DNA of 64,000 nt, taken from Paraburkholderia sp. BL9I2N2. Lineage in GTDB: Bacteria; Pseudomonadota; Gammaproteobacteria; Burkholderiales; Burkholderiaceae. The stretch is taken from contig NZ_SMGP01000001.1 in the NCBI RefSeq assembly GCF_004339745.1, forward strand, positions 3,534,001 through 3,598,000, given 5' to 3'. The notes below the pieces were generated by a model. That model made no database searches and was not told where the DNA came from. It saw only the letters and a list, made by a program, of their open reading frames with translations. The position numbers and the translations under genes are program-made. This document shows, piece by piece, positions 8,229 through 16,377 of the stretch; the stretch's first letter is position 1, and every line of letters starts with the position of its first letter.

Positions 8229-9443
8229 GTGGCCTCGCCCCATGTGATATCGCCCTCTCAAATTCCTATTCGATCCTTGTCCCGCTACGCTCTCATCCGC
8301 TGGCTCGCCAGCTTCGCCCCCCACCCCATTGCCGTCCGGTGGCCGGAGCGCCTGAGATCGGGTCTCGGCGCCTTGCTCGGGATTGCGTTCACCGGCGGGA
8401 CCATGCACGTCCTTCTCGGACCGGCGGCGAACATTCCGCTTCTCGTCGCGCCAATGGGCGCTTCGGCCGTGCTGCTGTTCGCGGTTCCCGCCAGTCCGCT
8501 TGCGCAACCGTGGTCGATTATCGGCGGCAATATCGTCTCCGCGACAGTCGGCGTGGCCTGTGCAAACTGGATCGCCGATCCAGTGGGCGCGGCTGCCTTG
8601 GCCGTCGCGCTGGCGATCTGTGCGATGTTTGCGCTGCGCTGCGTTCACCCGCCGTCGGGCGCGGTCGCGCTGACCGCGGTCCTCGGCGGTCCGGCGGTGC
8701 ACGCGTTGGGCTACCGCTTCGTGGCCGAGCCGATTGCGATCCAGTCGGTGACGCTGCTGTGCGGTGCCATCATCTATCACGCTGCTACCGGGCATCGATA
8801 CCCGCACGTCGCCCAGGCGAGTTCGGTCAAAGGCGCGGGCGCATCGGCTTCGGCGTCGAATGAAGGTTTTACGCGCGCGGACCTCGAAGCAGTGTTGAAC
8901 CGGCGCGGCGAATTGCTCGATATCGACACGGACGATCTGGAATCCCTGTTGCGCGATGTTCAGTTGCAGGCCTACGCCCGTACGTTTAATGAACTGACCT
9001 GCGCGGACATCATGTCGCGGTCGCTCGTCGCCGTGTCGGCCACCACGCGAGCTTCCGCCGCGTGGAGTCTGCTGAAGCAGCGCCAGATCAAGGCACTTCC
9101 GGTCACCGACGAAAAGCAGCACGTGATCGGCATCGTGACCCGCGCCGACCTCGTCGACAAACGCGCGTTCGGCAAAGCGCCCGGTCTGTCGTCTCCCATG
9201 CAGCGCTGGTTCAGGCGCAGCGTCACGCCGGCGCCGCTGGTCGGCGCCCTGATGAATGTCGACGTCCGTACCGTCGACGCAACGACGCCCATCGTCGAAC
9301 TGGTGCCCGTGTTCGCGAACTACGGGCATCACCATATCCCGGTTCTGGACTCGAGACAGCGGCTTGCCGGAATGATCACGCAGGCCGATCTCATCGCGGG
9401 ACTGTATCGCCAGGCTTACGCCAAGCAGCGAACCACGGCATAG
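8229..9443 (+). CDS. HPP-family membrane protein with CBS domain pair
   Basis: The protein has 404 residues if the GTG at 8229 is used, and 399 if the in-frame GTG at 8244 is used. The N-terminal half has four hydrophobic segments and the defining HPP motif (CVHPPSGAVAL, HPP at 140-142). The C-terminal half has two CBS domains (from ADIMSRSLVAVSATT and GALMNVDVRTVDAT, about 255-400), which usually bind adenine nucleotides. HPP proteins are integral membrane proteins, and plant relatives have been linked to nitrite transport in plastids. The substrate here is unknown. The promoter carries a MarR-type operator, and a ClC anion channel with CBS domains is two genes downstream, so both may answer to one anion or nucleotide signal. 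Confidence 0.85.
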   Translation: MASPHVISPSQIPIRSLSRYALIRWLASFAPHPIAVRWPERLRSGLGALLGIAFTGGTMHVLLGPAANIPLLVAPMGASAVLLFAVPASPLAQPWSIIGGNIVSATVGVACANWIADPVGAAALAVALAICAMFALRCVHPPSGAVALTAVLGGPAVHALGYRFVAEPIAIQSVTLLCGAIIYHAATGHRYPHVAQASSVKGAGASASASNEGFTRADLEAVLNRRGELLDIDTDDLESLLRDVQLQAYARTFNELTCADIMSRSLVAVSATTRASAAWSLLKQRQIKALPVTDEKQHVIGIVTRADLVDKRAFGKAPGLSSPMQRWFRRSVTPAPLVGALMNVDVRTVDATTPIVELVPVFANYGHHHIPVLDSRQRLAGMITQADLIAGLYRQAYAKQRTTA

Positions 9444-9480
9444 CCACCGTCATACCCACCGAGGTCGAACACGGACATAC

Positions 9481-9500
9481 ATATCACGTCATGATATAAT
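9481..9500 (+). promoter_or_regulatory. MarR-type inverted repeat in the marR promoter
   Basis: ATATCA (9481-9486), CGTCA and TGATAT (9492-9497) match the core of the site at 8174-8194, including the 5-bp spacer. TATAAT at 9495-9500 serves as -10 and lies 17 bp after CGGACA (9472-9477), a 4-of-6 match to the -35 consensus. This fits autoregulation by the MarR protein encoded at 9533. Confidence 0.65.
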
Positions 9501-9532
9501 TCGCGTTTCACTTCTTTCTCCACGGCACTCCG

Positions 9533-9946
9533 ATGAAAACACTCACGCGCGGCTTGACCAAGGCGAACTTCGAGCAACTGTCCGAGTTTCGCTACCAGAT
9601 GCGGCGCTTCGAGCGTTTTTCTGAACAGGCCGCCCAGGGCGAAGGCATCACGCCGTTGCAGTATCTGCTGCTCCTGCATATCAAGGGTTATCCGGAGCGC
9701 GACTGGGCGACCGTCGGCGAGCTTGCGGAACGGCTGCAGGCGCAGCATCACGGCGTGGTCGCGCTCGTGTCCCGCTGCGAGGCGCTCGATCTGGTCCGCA
9801 GAAAGGTCAGTGAGACGGACCGCCGCCAGGTCGAGGTTCATCTGTTGAAGGCGGGCGAGCAGGTGCTCGCCCGTCTCGCCGAGATGCACCGTGCCGAGCT
9901 GAAGTCGCTCAAAGGCGCGTTTAACGTCCCCCAGATCGATATTTGA
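9533..9946 (+). CDS. MarR-family transcriptional regulator
   Basis: The 137-residue protein is a single MarR winged helix. Helices of the HTH are seen at TVGELAERLQAQHHGVVALV, and the wing follows as VRRKVSETDRRQVEVHL with the conserved DRR. It probably binds the ATATCA-N5-TGATAT repeats in its own promoter and in that of the HPP-CBS gene. It ends 6 bp before the ClC gene, so regulator and channel are probably co-transcribed. No cysteine-based redox switch stands out. The ligand is unknown. Confidence 0.88.
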   Translation: MKTLTRGLTKANFEQLSEFRYQMRRFERFSEQAAQGEGITPLQYLLLLHIKGYPERDWATVGELAERLQAQHHGVVALVSRCEALDLVRRKVSETDRRQVEVHLLKAGEQVLARLAEMHRAELKSLKGAFNVPQIDI

Positions 9947-9952
9947 GTCACC

Positions 9953-11743
9953 ATGAGTCTCGATACCCATAAGCGCGATTTTTCCATCAATGCGCGGCTT
10001 CCTGGCATTTCCGCGCTCGCCGCGGGGATCGGCGCTCTCAGCACGCTCGCGGCGTTCGTGCTGTTGAGCCTGATTCATCTTTTCACCAATCTGTTTTTCT
10101 TCCAGCAATTTTCGTTTTCGGACCGCTCACCCGCCGTCAACACGTTGGGTGTCTGGGTGGTGGTCATCCCTGTGATCGGCGGTCTGATCGTCGGTCTAAT
10201 GGCGCGTTACGGCTCGGAGAAGATTCGCGGGCATGGCATTCCCGAAGCGATCGAGGCCATCCTGTTCGGCAAAAGCCGCATGTCGCCGAAGGTGGCGATT
10301 CTCAAGCCGCTGTCGTCCGGCATCGTGATCGGCAGCGGCGGCCCGTTCGGCGCGGAAGGCCCGATCATCATGACAGGCGGCGCACTGGGCTCGCTGATCG
10401 CGCAGTGCGTGAAGGTCACGTCCGCGGAACGCAAGACGCTACTGGTAGCCGGCGCGGCGGCGGGCATGACGGCGGTATTCGGCACGCCGGTGGCGGCCGT
10501 CCTGCTGGCGGTCGAACTGCTGCTGTTCGAATGGCGCCCGCGCAGTTTTCTGCCGGTCGCCCTCGCGTGTGCCGTCGCGGGATTTGCGCGCGCGGCATTC
10601 TTCGGCACCGGGCCGCTGTTTCCGCTCGAAACCGCGCCGCCCGGCGCGCTGTCGCTGCTCTCCTGCGTCATCGCGGGTCTGCTCTCCGGTGCGCTCGCCT
10701 CGGGTTTGTCGGTCGCGCTTTATAAAGTCGAGGACCTGTTCGGCAAGCTGCCCATCCACTGGATGTGGTGGCCCGCGCTCGGCGGACTCGTCGTCGGCAT
10801 CGGCGGCTTTCTCGAACCGCGTGCGCTCGGCGTCGGCTACGACGTGATCGGCGACCTGTTGCATCAGCACATTGCAATCCAGATCGCGCTGGCGATTCTC
10901 ATCGTGAAGGCTGTCATCTGGGTCGTGGCGCTGGGCTCGGGTACTTCGGGCGGCGTCCTTGCTCCATTGCTCATGCTGGGCGCGGGACTCGGCGTCTTGC
11001 TCGGCCATGTGCTGCCAGGCGGCGAACCCGCCCTGTGGCCGCTCGTCTGCATGGCGGCCACGCTCGGCGCGACTTTGGGCGCGCCGTTGACCGCCATCGT
11101 GTTCGCATTCGGCCTGACGCACGACAGTAACGCACTGCTGCCGCTGCTCGCCGCGACGCTGATCGCGCACGGGTTCGCAACAGTCGTCATGAAGCGTTCC
11201 ATCATGACAGAGAAAATTGCCCGGCGTGGTTATCACATTTACCGGGAATACGGTGTCGATCCACTCGAGCGTCACCATGTCGACGAGGTGATGTCGCGAA
11301 CGGTCAAGACAATCGATGCCGACATGTCCGTGGCCGAAGCGCTGGCAACGTACTTCGGCGCGACGCAGACACATCGCGCCTATCCGGTGGTGCGTCAGGG
11401 CGCGCTGGTGGGCGTCGTCGATCGCGCGGTGCTCGAATCCATTCGCGATGGCGACGCGCAAAATGCGCTCGACTCGCGACTTGCCGACGTATTGCGCCAC
11501 CGTTCGCCCGCTTTTGCATTACCCGGTGAAACCTGCCGGCTCGTCGCAACGCGGCTTGCGGTGCATGGTCTCGAACGGTTGCCGGTGGTTGCGGATTCCG
11601 CAACGCTGCAACTGATCGGCATCGTGTCGCGCAGCGATCTGATCAAGCCGTCTCTCGCGCACTTCGACGAAGAGCACAAGAAAGAGCGGTTCCGGCGCTT
11701 GCGAATGGACACCGGCAAGCGGCACTTCCCGCCGGTTCCGTAA
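9953..11743 (+). CDS. ClC-family chloride channel/transporter with C-terminal CBS pair
   Basis: The 596-residue protein contains the ClC selectivity-filter motifs GSGGPFGAEGP (the Glu is the gating residue) and GSGTSGGVLAPLL, plus GATLGAPLTAIVFAFGL near the third filter region. Two CBS domains follow (about 450-575), beginning VDEVMSRTVKTIDADMS. An acidic residue lies after the helix AAVLLAVELL, near where exchangers keep the proton Glu, but I cannot decide channel or exchanger by eye. Co-transcription with marR suggests regulated anion or acid-stress handling. An extended C-terminal tail rich in Lys/Arg (EEHKKERFRRLRMD) follows the CBS pair. Confidence 0.93.
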   Translation: MSLDTHKRDFSINARLPGISALAAGIGALSTLAAFVLLSLIHLFTNLFFFQQFSFSDRSPAVNTLGVWVVVIPVIGGLIVGLMARYGSEKIRGHGIPEAIEAILFGKSRMSPKVAILKPLSSGIVIGSGGPFGAEGPIIMTGGALGSLIAQCVKVTSAERKTLLVAGAAAGMTAVFGTPVAAVLLAVELLLFEWRPRSFLPVALACAVAGFARAAFFGTGPLFPLETAPPGALSLLSCVIAGLLSGALASGLSVALYKVEDLFGKLPIHWMWWPALGGLVVGIGGFLEPRALGVGYDVIGDLLHQHIAIQIALAILIVKAVIWVVALGSGTSGGVLAPLLMLGAGLGVLLGHVLPGGEPALWPLVCMAATLGATLGAPLTAIVFAFGLTHDSNALLPLLAATLIAHGFATVVMKRSIMTEKIARRGYHIYREYGVDPLERHHVDEVMSRTVKTIDADMSVAEALATYFGATQTHRAYPVVRQGALVGVVDRAVLESIRDGDAQNALDSRLADVLRHRSPAFALPGETCRLVATRLAVHGLERLPVVADSATLQLIGIVSRSDLIKPSLAHFDEEHKKERFRRLRMDTGKRHFPPVP

Positions 11744-11769
11744 ACCGCCAGAGCTGTCAGCGATTCTTC

Positions 11770-11789
11770 CGTGCCCCTTCGGGGGCACG
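11770..11789 (+). terminator. Possible terminator after the ClC gene
   Basis: CGTGCCCC and GGGGCACG form an 8-bp stem around a TTCG tetraloop. The following CTTGCCTCCTTTTC is only moderately T-rich, so termination efficiency is uncertain. Confidence 0.45.
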
Positions 11790-11790
11790 C

Positions 11791-12237
11791 TTGCCTCCTT
11801 TTCCCGGCTGTTCCACAGCACTCTCTCCCGCACGACATCGTCCCGACGCCGCGAAGCCACGTCGCGCGCTTCATCGCTATTCGCAAGCGTTCCAAAGATA
11901 CGCGCGTCGCAAGCCACAACTGGGAATCGCCGCCGACCTTGTGCACAAACTGGGCGTGACGCCGGAAGACAATCCGACGAGCCAGAGTCTCAAGCAAGGC
12001 GGCGATGCAAACCTCGCCAATCTGAAGTCGCTCAAGGCCGCGCCATTCGACGAGGCGTATATCGATCACGAGGTCACCTATCACGAGAACGTTCTCGACG
12101 CGCTGGACAAGACGTTGATTCCGGACGCGCAGAACGCGGAACTGAAGGCGCTGCTCGTCAAGGTGCGCCCAGCCTTTGTCGCGCATCTCGAGCACGCCAG
12201 GCATTTGCAGGCTGCGCTGGGCAAGAGTGGTGAGTAA
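11791..12237 (+). pseudogene. DUF4142 protein, truncated or frameshifted at the N-terminus
   Basis: From about 11936 onward the frame reads like the C-terminal two thirds of a DUF4142 (ferritin-like) periplasmic protein: VHKLGVTPEDNPTSQSLKQG, then FDEAYIDHEVTYHENVLDAL and the end AHLEHARHLQAALG. The N-terminal part of the family (signal peptide and first helix) is absent from this frame. What precedes is Arg/Pro/His-rich and looks like out-of-frame sequence, with a plausible fragment in another frame around 11880-11935. The gene overlaps the cupredoxin start, so the downstream genes may still depend on it for transcription. A start near 11940 making a short product cannot be excluded. Confidence 0.6.
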
Positions 12238-12607
12238 TCCGACGGTTCGCGCGGCCGGAAAGCGCCGAAACAAGAGACGTACGAGTGCTTTCGTTCGCGC
12301 CTGCGCGCTCCTTGCGATCGTTGTGACGTCACTGGCCGGCGTTTCCAACGCTGTGGCGAAAACCTATCTGATCGTGATCGAGCAGATGCGTTTCAATCCG
12401 CCGGTGCTCACCGTGCACCGCGGAGATCGTGTGATGTGGGTCAATAAGGATCTGTTTTCCCACACGGCGAGCGCCATGTCGAAAGCGTTCGATTCACGCG
12501 AAATCGCGCCGAATGCATCGTGGACGTATGTGGCTCGGGAGACCGGCAGCTATCCGTATCTGTGCACCCTCCACGTCACGATGCGTGGCACAGTGATCGT
12601 GCAATGA
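12227..12607 (+). CDS. Exported cupredoxin-like copper protein
   Basis: The product has 126 residues from GTG 12227; GTG 12230 and a distant TTG at 12176 are alternatives. After an Arg-rich N-terminus comes a signal segment (ACALLAIVVTSLAGVSNAVA). The rest is a small plastocyanin-like fold with the four type-1 copper ligands in the usual order: His79 (FSHTA), then Cys113, His116 and Met119 in YLCTLHVTM. Proteins of this type carry electrons or bind copper in the periplasm. The gene overlaps the DUF4142 remnant and is followed 39 bp later by an ECF sigma factor gene. Confidence 0.8.
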   Translation: MVSNPTVRAAGKRRNKRRTSAFVRACALLAIVVTSLAGVSNAVAKTYLIVIEQMRFNPPVLTVHRGDRVMWVNKDLFSHTASAMSKAFDSREIAPNASWTYVARETGSYPYLCTLHVTMRGTVIVQ

Positions 12608-12646
12608 CGGACGCACAATGCGTGGAGGCAACCTGGCGAGGCAGTC

Positions 12647-13357
12647 ATGACGGACATCGCTGAAGCACATTCAAGCTTTGCCGCGGACGACGAACGTGAG
12701 ACAGTCCACCGCATCGTCGCGGGAGATCGCTCGGCGTTCGAACTGCTGATGCGCCGGCACAACCGGCGCTTGTATCGTCTCGCGCGCGCCACGCTGCGTG
12801 ACGCGGCGGAAGCCGAGGACGCGCTGCAGGCGGCGTACCTATCGGCCTACAGATCGATCGCCCGGTTTCGTGGCGATGCCACGCTTCTCACCTGGCTGTC
12901 CCGTCTGGTGCTCAATGAATGCTATGGACGCCTGCGCCGGGAAGCTCGCCGTCAGAACGTGATTCCGATGATGGACGCCAACACTCACGTCGATATCGAT
13001 GCCATGATCGCGCAAGATTCCGATTCCCCAGAAAAGGCGGCCGCGCGCGCCGAGTTGCGGACATTGCTCGAGCGCAAGCTGGACGAATTGCCGGAAGCCT
13101 TTCGCGTTGTGTTCGTGCTGCGTTCAGTCGAGGAAATGAGCGTCGAGGAGACCGCGCAATGTCTCGCAATCCCGGAAGCGACGGTGCGCAGCCGGCACTT
13201 CCGCGCCAAGAGCCTGCTGCGCGAATCATTGGCGCACGAGATCGATCTCGCCGAGCGCGACGTCTTCGAATTCGGTGGTGCGCATTGCGACCGGGTGGTC
13301 GCCAACGTACTAAACCGGCTAGCCGATGAGGATAATCAGCCGTTCACCTGTGGTTGA
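12647..13357 (+). CDS. ECF-type RNA polymerase sigma factor
   Basis: The 236-residue protein has region 2 (FELLMRRHNRRLYRLARATL, then AEAEDALQAAYLSAYRSI and WLSRLVLNECYGRLRR) and region 4 (LPEAFRVVFVLRSVEEMSVE, AIPEATVRSRHFRAKSLLRE), joined by a linker of about 45 residues. No anti-sigma gene is recognisable next to it. A 40-residue C-terminal tail with HCDRVV could be a regulatory extension. The cupredoxin and DUF4142 genes directly upstream suggest a role in envelope, redox or copper stress, but this is only contextual. Confidence 0.9.
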   Translation: MTDIAEAHSSFAADDERETVHRIVAGDRSAFELLMRRHNRRLYRLARATLRDAAEAEDALQAAYLSAYRSIARFRGDATLLTWLSRLVLNECYGRLRREARRQNVIPMMDANTHVDIDAMIAQDSDSPEKAAARAELRTLLERKLDELPEAFRVVFVLRSVEEMSVEETAQCLAIPEATVRSRHFRAKSLLRESLAHEIDLAERDVFEFGGAHCDRVVANVLNRLADEDNQPFTCG

Positions 13358-13397
13358 GATTTGTTTGCACGCTGTTGGCAGATGGAGAGAGTCGCCT

Positions 13398-13781
13398 ATG
13401 CGCCGTCGATACAAATCGGCCGTTTTCGCCGACGCCATTCGCAGTGTCTGGGCGATCCTGGCCCTGCTCGCCGCGGTGGCAAGCTCGAGCGCCGAGGCGC
13501 GCGAGATCAAAGTCGTGTCGGGAACCTATGGCAAGAACTGCGGCGCGTCACGAGGCAACGCGACCGCAGACCTCGCCCGCCAGTGCAACGGTCTGCAGAC
13601 CTGCCGGTACGTGCTGCACAAGGCACCCGCAGGCACTCCATCCGTGCGCTGCCGCACGGACTTCCGCGCCGAATGGTCTTGCACCGGCACCGAATTCCAT
13701 ACCGCCGCGCTCAGCGCTCAAGCAGAGCCGGGCAGCACACTCGTGCTGAGTTGCGTCGAAGAGACCGGCGCGGGCAAATAA
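13398..13781 (+). CDS. Small secreted Cys-rich protein resembling a SUEL-type lectin domain
   Basis: The 127-residue product starts at ATG 13398, after GAGAGA at a workable distance. A signal peptide runs to about residue 34 (...SSSAEA). The mature part has six cysteines and the pattern GTYGKNCG - NATADLARQCNG - TCRYVL - RCRTDFRAEWSC. This is the order of conserved features in galactose/rhamnose-binding (SUEL) lectin-like domains (YG near the start, C-N-G, C-x-Y, final F-x-x-x-W-x-C). The match is by eye only. Ligand and function are unknown. Confidence 0.6.
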   Translation: MRRRYKSAVFADAIRSVWAILALLAAVASSSAEAREIKVVSGTYGKNCGASRGNATADLARQCNGLQTCRYVLHKAPAGTPSVRCRTDFRAEWSCTGTEFHTAALSAQAEPGSTLVLSCVEETGAGK

Positions 13782-13786
13782 CCGCC

Positions 13787-14182
13787 TCACTTCTGCGGAC
13801 GGACCCGCAGGGCGTTCTGCGCCATCCACCTGAGCCGCTCGCAGTCAGCCTTGACTCTCGATTTGAATTCCGCCGGATCGTGCAACCGCATGGCGTTCAT
13901 CTGAATGCCTTCCTTCTCGCCGCGGCGCCAGCCGGTCTGCCATTGCAGGTCGAAGTTGCTGGCGTCATGCAGCACCTTGCGCAGGCGCTCCTTGTACGCG
14001 CCAATACGTTCGGGCGAGGTCCCGCAGAATTCCTGGGCGAAATGAGCCCGCTCACCCGCGGCTTGCGCATTGGCGTTCGCGGTTTCCTCGTTCGCCACGC
14101 CCGGCAGCGGCCATGCCACCGACAGCAACAACACGGACGTCACCGGCAATAGCATTCGATAGCAGTACTGCCATTTCCTCAT
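13787..14182 (-). CDS. Hypothetical exported protein
   Basis: I do not recognise this 131-residue protein. It starts at ATG 14182 (MRKWQYCYR), has a signal peptide (LLPVTSVLLLSVAWPLPGVA), and then a mostly helical, charged mature part with two cysteines (EFCG and ADCERLRW). It converges with the lectin-like gene, with 5 bp between the stop codons. No known motif was seen. Confidence 0.6.
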   Translation of the reverse strand: MRKWQYCYRMLLPVTSVLLLSVAWPLPGVANEETANANAQAAGERAHFAQEFCGTSPERIGAYKERLRKVLHDASNFDLQWQTGWRRGEKEGIQMNAMRLHDPAEFKSRVKADCERLRWMAQNALRVRPQK

Positions 14183-14480
14183 GTCCGACTCCTTACCGTC
14201 CACGGCGGCGCATCCGTCCAATCAGCCCCGCACGGCCGCATCGCCCAGGGATACTCCCTACGTTTTCCGCCATTTCACGCCGATCTGTCTTGATTCGACT
14301 GCAGGATGGCGGTTTCGCGCGCTATGCCAGTGTATTGCGTTGACAATACACGGTGTTACGCTCAAGAAAGCAGCCTTCGCGGCAGTGAGCCGCCGTTCAG
14401 CGGCAGAACAGCAGCCATAGAACATACCGCGAAGCGCGAATGCCTACGAGAGGCGAAACATCGCTGCGGGAGCGACTGCG

Positions 14481-15077
14481 ATGCAAATCAAAACATATAC
14501 CGGACTGACGCTATTGGTGTTTAGCAGTGCTGCTTTCGCATGGCAGCCACTCACGTATCCAATTCGAAGTCAAAGCCCTTATCAGCGCAGCATCGATACC
14601 GCGATGTGTTACGCGACGGCGAACAAGCAGACCAAGGTCAACATCGTCCGCGAGCCGCAGATTCCACCGCGCAAGCCGGCTGCCACCAAGACGTCGTCGA
14701 CCGGCGTGCCGTCGCGGCCGCCATTGCCGCCCAGCACCTTCTCGTCCGCGCCGATCGGCGCGAGCATGCCGGCCGCCGCCGCGCCGGGCGCGAGTGCGCC
14801 CGCAGAGACTACGGCGGCGACGGCGACGAAGGGTGCCTCGGCGCCTACGGCGGCGAGCGCGACTTCGGCGGGCACCACGACCACGGCCGCCACGGCGGCA
14901 TCGGCGACGAGCGCGGGTAACAGCGCCTCGGAAACCGCGGCTGCGAGCGAGGCGCAGATGGCTGCGGCATCCAGTGTGAAGCTGCCACCTCTGCCGGCGC
15001 CCGAGCCGCCAATGACACAGTATTGGGCCGCGTATGGCGCGTGCATGCAAGCGCGGGGTTACGTCGTCGCACAGTAA
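14481..15077 (+). CDS. Hypothetical exported protein with Ala/Thr/Ser-rich low-complexity centre
   Basis: The 198-residue protein has a clear signal peptide (LTLLVFSSAAFA, cleavage before WQP). A short conserved-looking N-terminal part (YQRSIDTAMCYATANKQTKV) is followed by about 100 residues of Pro then Ala/Thr/Ser/Gly low complexity. It ends with YWAAYGACMQARGYVV, a motif often seen at the end of small Burkholderia lipoprotein-like or exported proteins. The low-complexity part may be a wall- or polymer-spanning linker. Function unknown. The preceding 298 bp (14183-14480) show no gene or clear promoter. Confidence 0.6.
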   Translation: MQIKTYTGLTLLVFSSAAFAWQPLTYPIRSQSPYQRSIDTAMCYATANKQTKVNIVREPQIPPRKPAATKTSSTGVPSRPPLPPSTFSSAPIGASMPAAAAPGASAPAETTAATATKGASAPTAASATSAGTTTTAATAASATSAGNSASETAAASEAQMAAASSVKLPPLPAPEPPMTQYWAAYGACMQARGYVVAQ

Positions 15078-15158
15078 CCCTGCTTGCAAGCCTCGTTACG
15101 GTGCCTTGTTTTTTTCTGATTGTGGCGCCGGCATTCGACGCCCCTTTGCGACACGGCG

Positions 15159-16316
15159 ATGCTTAGCGACTTTACTTCCGATCAGCACGATCCCCTCCGA
15201 TGCGGGCACTGCGGTGTCCCGCTAGCCGGTCGCTTCACGCCCTGTCCTTCGTGCCATCGGCGGCCGGTCGATTCGTTCGGCGCGCGTCCGGCGCCGCCTC
15301 CCTCGCTCAAAGTCCCGCTGAAGAATCCATTGGACGATCCACAGCCGCTCGTCGACAGCCGTCTGCCGACACGCAAGATCTGGAACCCGTCCTCGCGCGC
15401 GCTGGTCAATCCCTACGAGTTCATCGAGGAGCCCGTGGTCGCCGTGTCCGCCTATCAGCGACTGCGCCAGCCCCTCGTGCTGGGCGCATCGGTGCTGGTG
15501 GTGACGTCCGCGGTGTATCTGGGGTTCATCCATAGCAACGACTCGGATGTCGGCACGCCTATCGCGGTTTCCGGCAAGGTGCGCACGCAAAACGTCCCGC
15601 CGCTCGTCGTCATTCCGCAGAAACCCACGGCCGCTGTCGCGCAGCGGTCCGCGCCTGCCACCCCGCCGAAACCCGCGACCATCGTCGCCCAGAAGCCTGC
15701 AGCCGTCGCCATCCAGAAACCCGCCACCATCGCCACCCAGAAGCCCGCGGCCGCGCCCCCTGTCGTCGCACCAAAGCCCGCGGCCACCGTCGCCGCCGCG
15801 CGGTCCGCGCCCGTGCGTTCGCCGCCGGTTCCGCCACCGGCCGCGACGCCACCGCTTTCGCGCCGAGTCGCATCCGTTGGACCCGAGACGAAGCGAAATC
15901 CGGGCGGCCAGTCAGGCAACCCGCCGGATCAACCGCGCGCGGATGTGTCGCGGCATCTCAGAGCTGCCCGTGCCAATCTGCAGCAGAACAATCTTTCGGC
16001 GACCCGAGTGCGCCTCGCAGCAGCCATCGCCGCGCAGCCGGATAATCGCGACGCGTTGAACTTGCGCTCGACAGTGAGCCAACGCGAACAGCAGCGCGAC
16101 GCGCTACTGAGCCTTGCGCGAGGCTGCGGATATATCGCTCGATGGACGTGCGTCTCGCACAACGCCGGCACGGCACTGCAGATCGATTCGAGCAGCAAGG
16201 AAGCACAGCGTCTCGTGACGCTTGCACAGCGCGAAACCGAACTGCAGATGCCGCCGCCCGCGGAACCCGCACCCGAGCCGCCGCCCGACACACGCGACGT
16301 GGCCATCCATCATTGA
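15159..16316 (+). CDS. Zinc-ribbon membrane protein with Lys-Pro-Ala repeats and helical C-terminus
   Basis: The 385-residue protein starts at ATG 15159. Residues 15-32 form a zinc ribbon (CGHCG, 10 residues, CPSC). A Pro-rich cytoplasmic part leads to one membrane segment at about 105-124 (LVLGASVLVVTSAVYLGFI). Then comes a periplasmic stretch with repeated AQKPA/IQKPA units (TonB-like), and a C-terminal helical region (ARANLQQNNLSATRVRLAAA) that looks TPR-like. The layout resembles an inner-membrane scaffold reaching into the periplasm. No enzyme domain is visible. It is convergent with the first EPS glycosyltransferase. Confidence 0.65.
   Translation: MLSDFTSDQHDPLRCGHCGVPLAGRFTPCPSCHRRPVDSFGARPAPPPSLKVPLKNPLDDPQPLVDSRLPTRKIWNPSSRALVNPYEFIEEPVVAVSAYQRLRQPLVLGASVLVVTSAVYLGFIHSNDSDVGTPIAVSGKVRTQNVPPLVVIPQKPTAAVAQRSAPATPPKPATIVAQKPAAVAIQKPATIATQKPAAAPPVVAPKPAATVAAARSAPVRSPPVPPPAATPPLSRRVASVGPETKRNPGGQSGNPPDQPRADVSRHLRAARANLQQNNLSATRVRLAAAIAAQPDNRDALNLRSTVSQREQQRDALLSLARGCGYIARWTCVSHNAGTALQIDSSSKEAQRLVTLAQRETELQMPPPAEPAPEPPPDTRDVAIHH
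15612..15795 (+). repeat. In-frame QKPA repeat region
   Basis: About 60 codons of the zinc-ribbon protein encode loosely repeated units such as IVAQKPAAVA and ATIATQKPAA, with matching DNA units around CAGAAGCCCGC. The likely product is an extended, positively charged Pro/Ala linker. Copy number may vary between strains. Confidence 0.5.
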
Positions 16317-16377
16317 CACAAGAGGCCGCTTCGATCAGTCATGCAGGAATGGAACAGGAACAGGTGCGCGCTGCGCC

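Noticed and set aside
8001..9335. Long minus-strand open frame opposite the OMF and HPP genes
   Set aside because: It is Arg/His/Gly-rich, lacks any domain, and lies opposite well-supported genes; long antisense frames are expected at this GC content.
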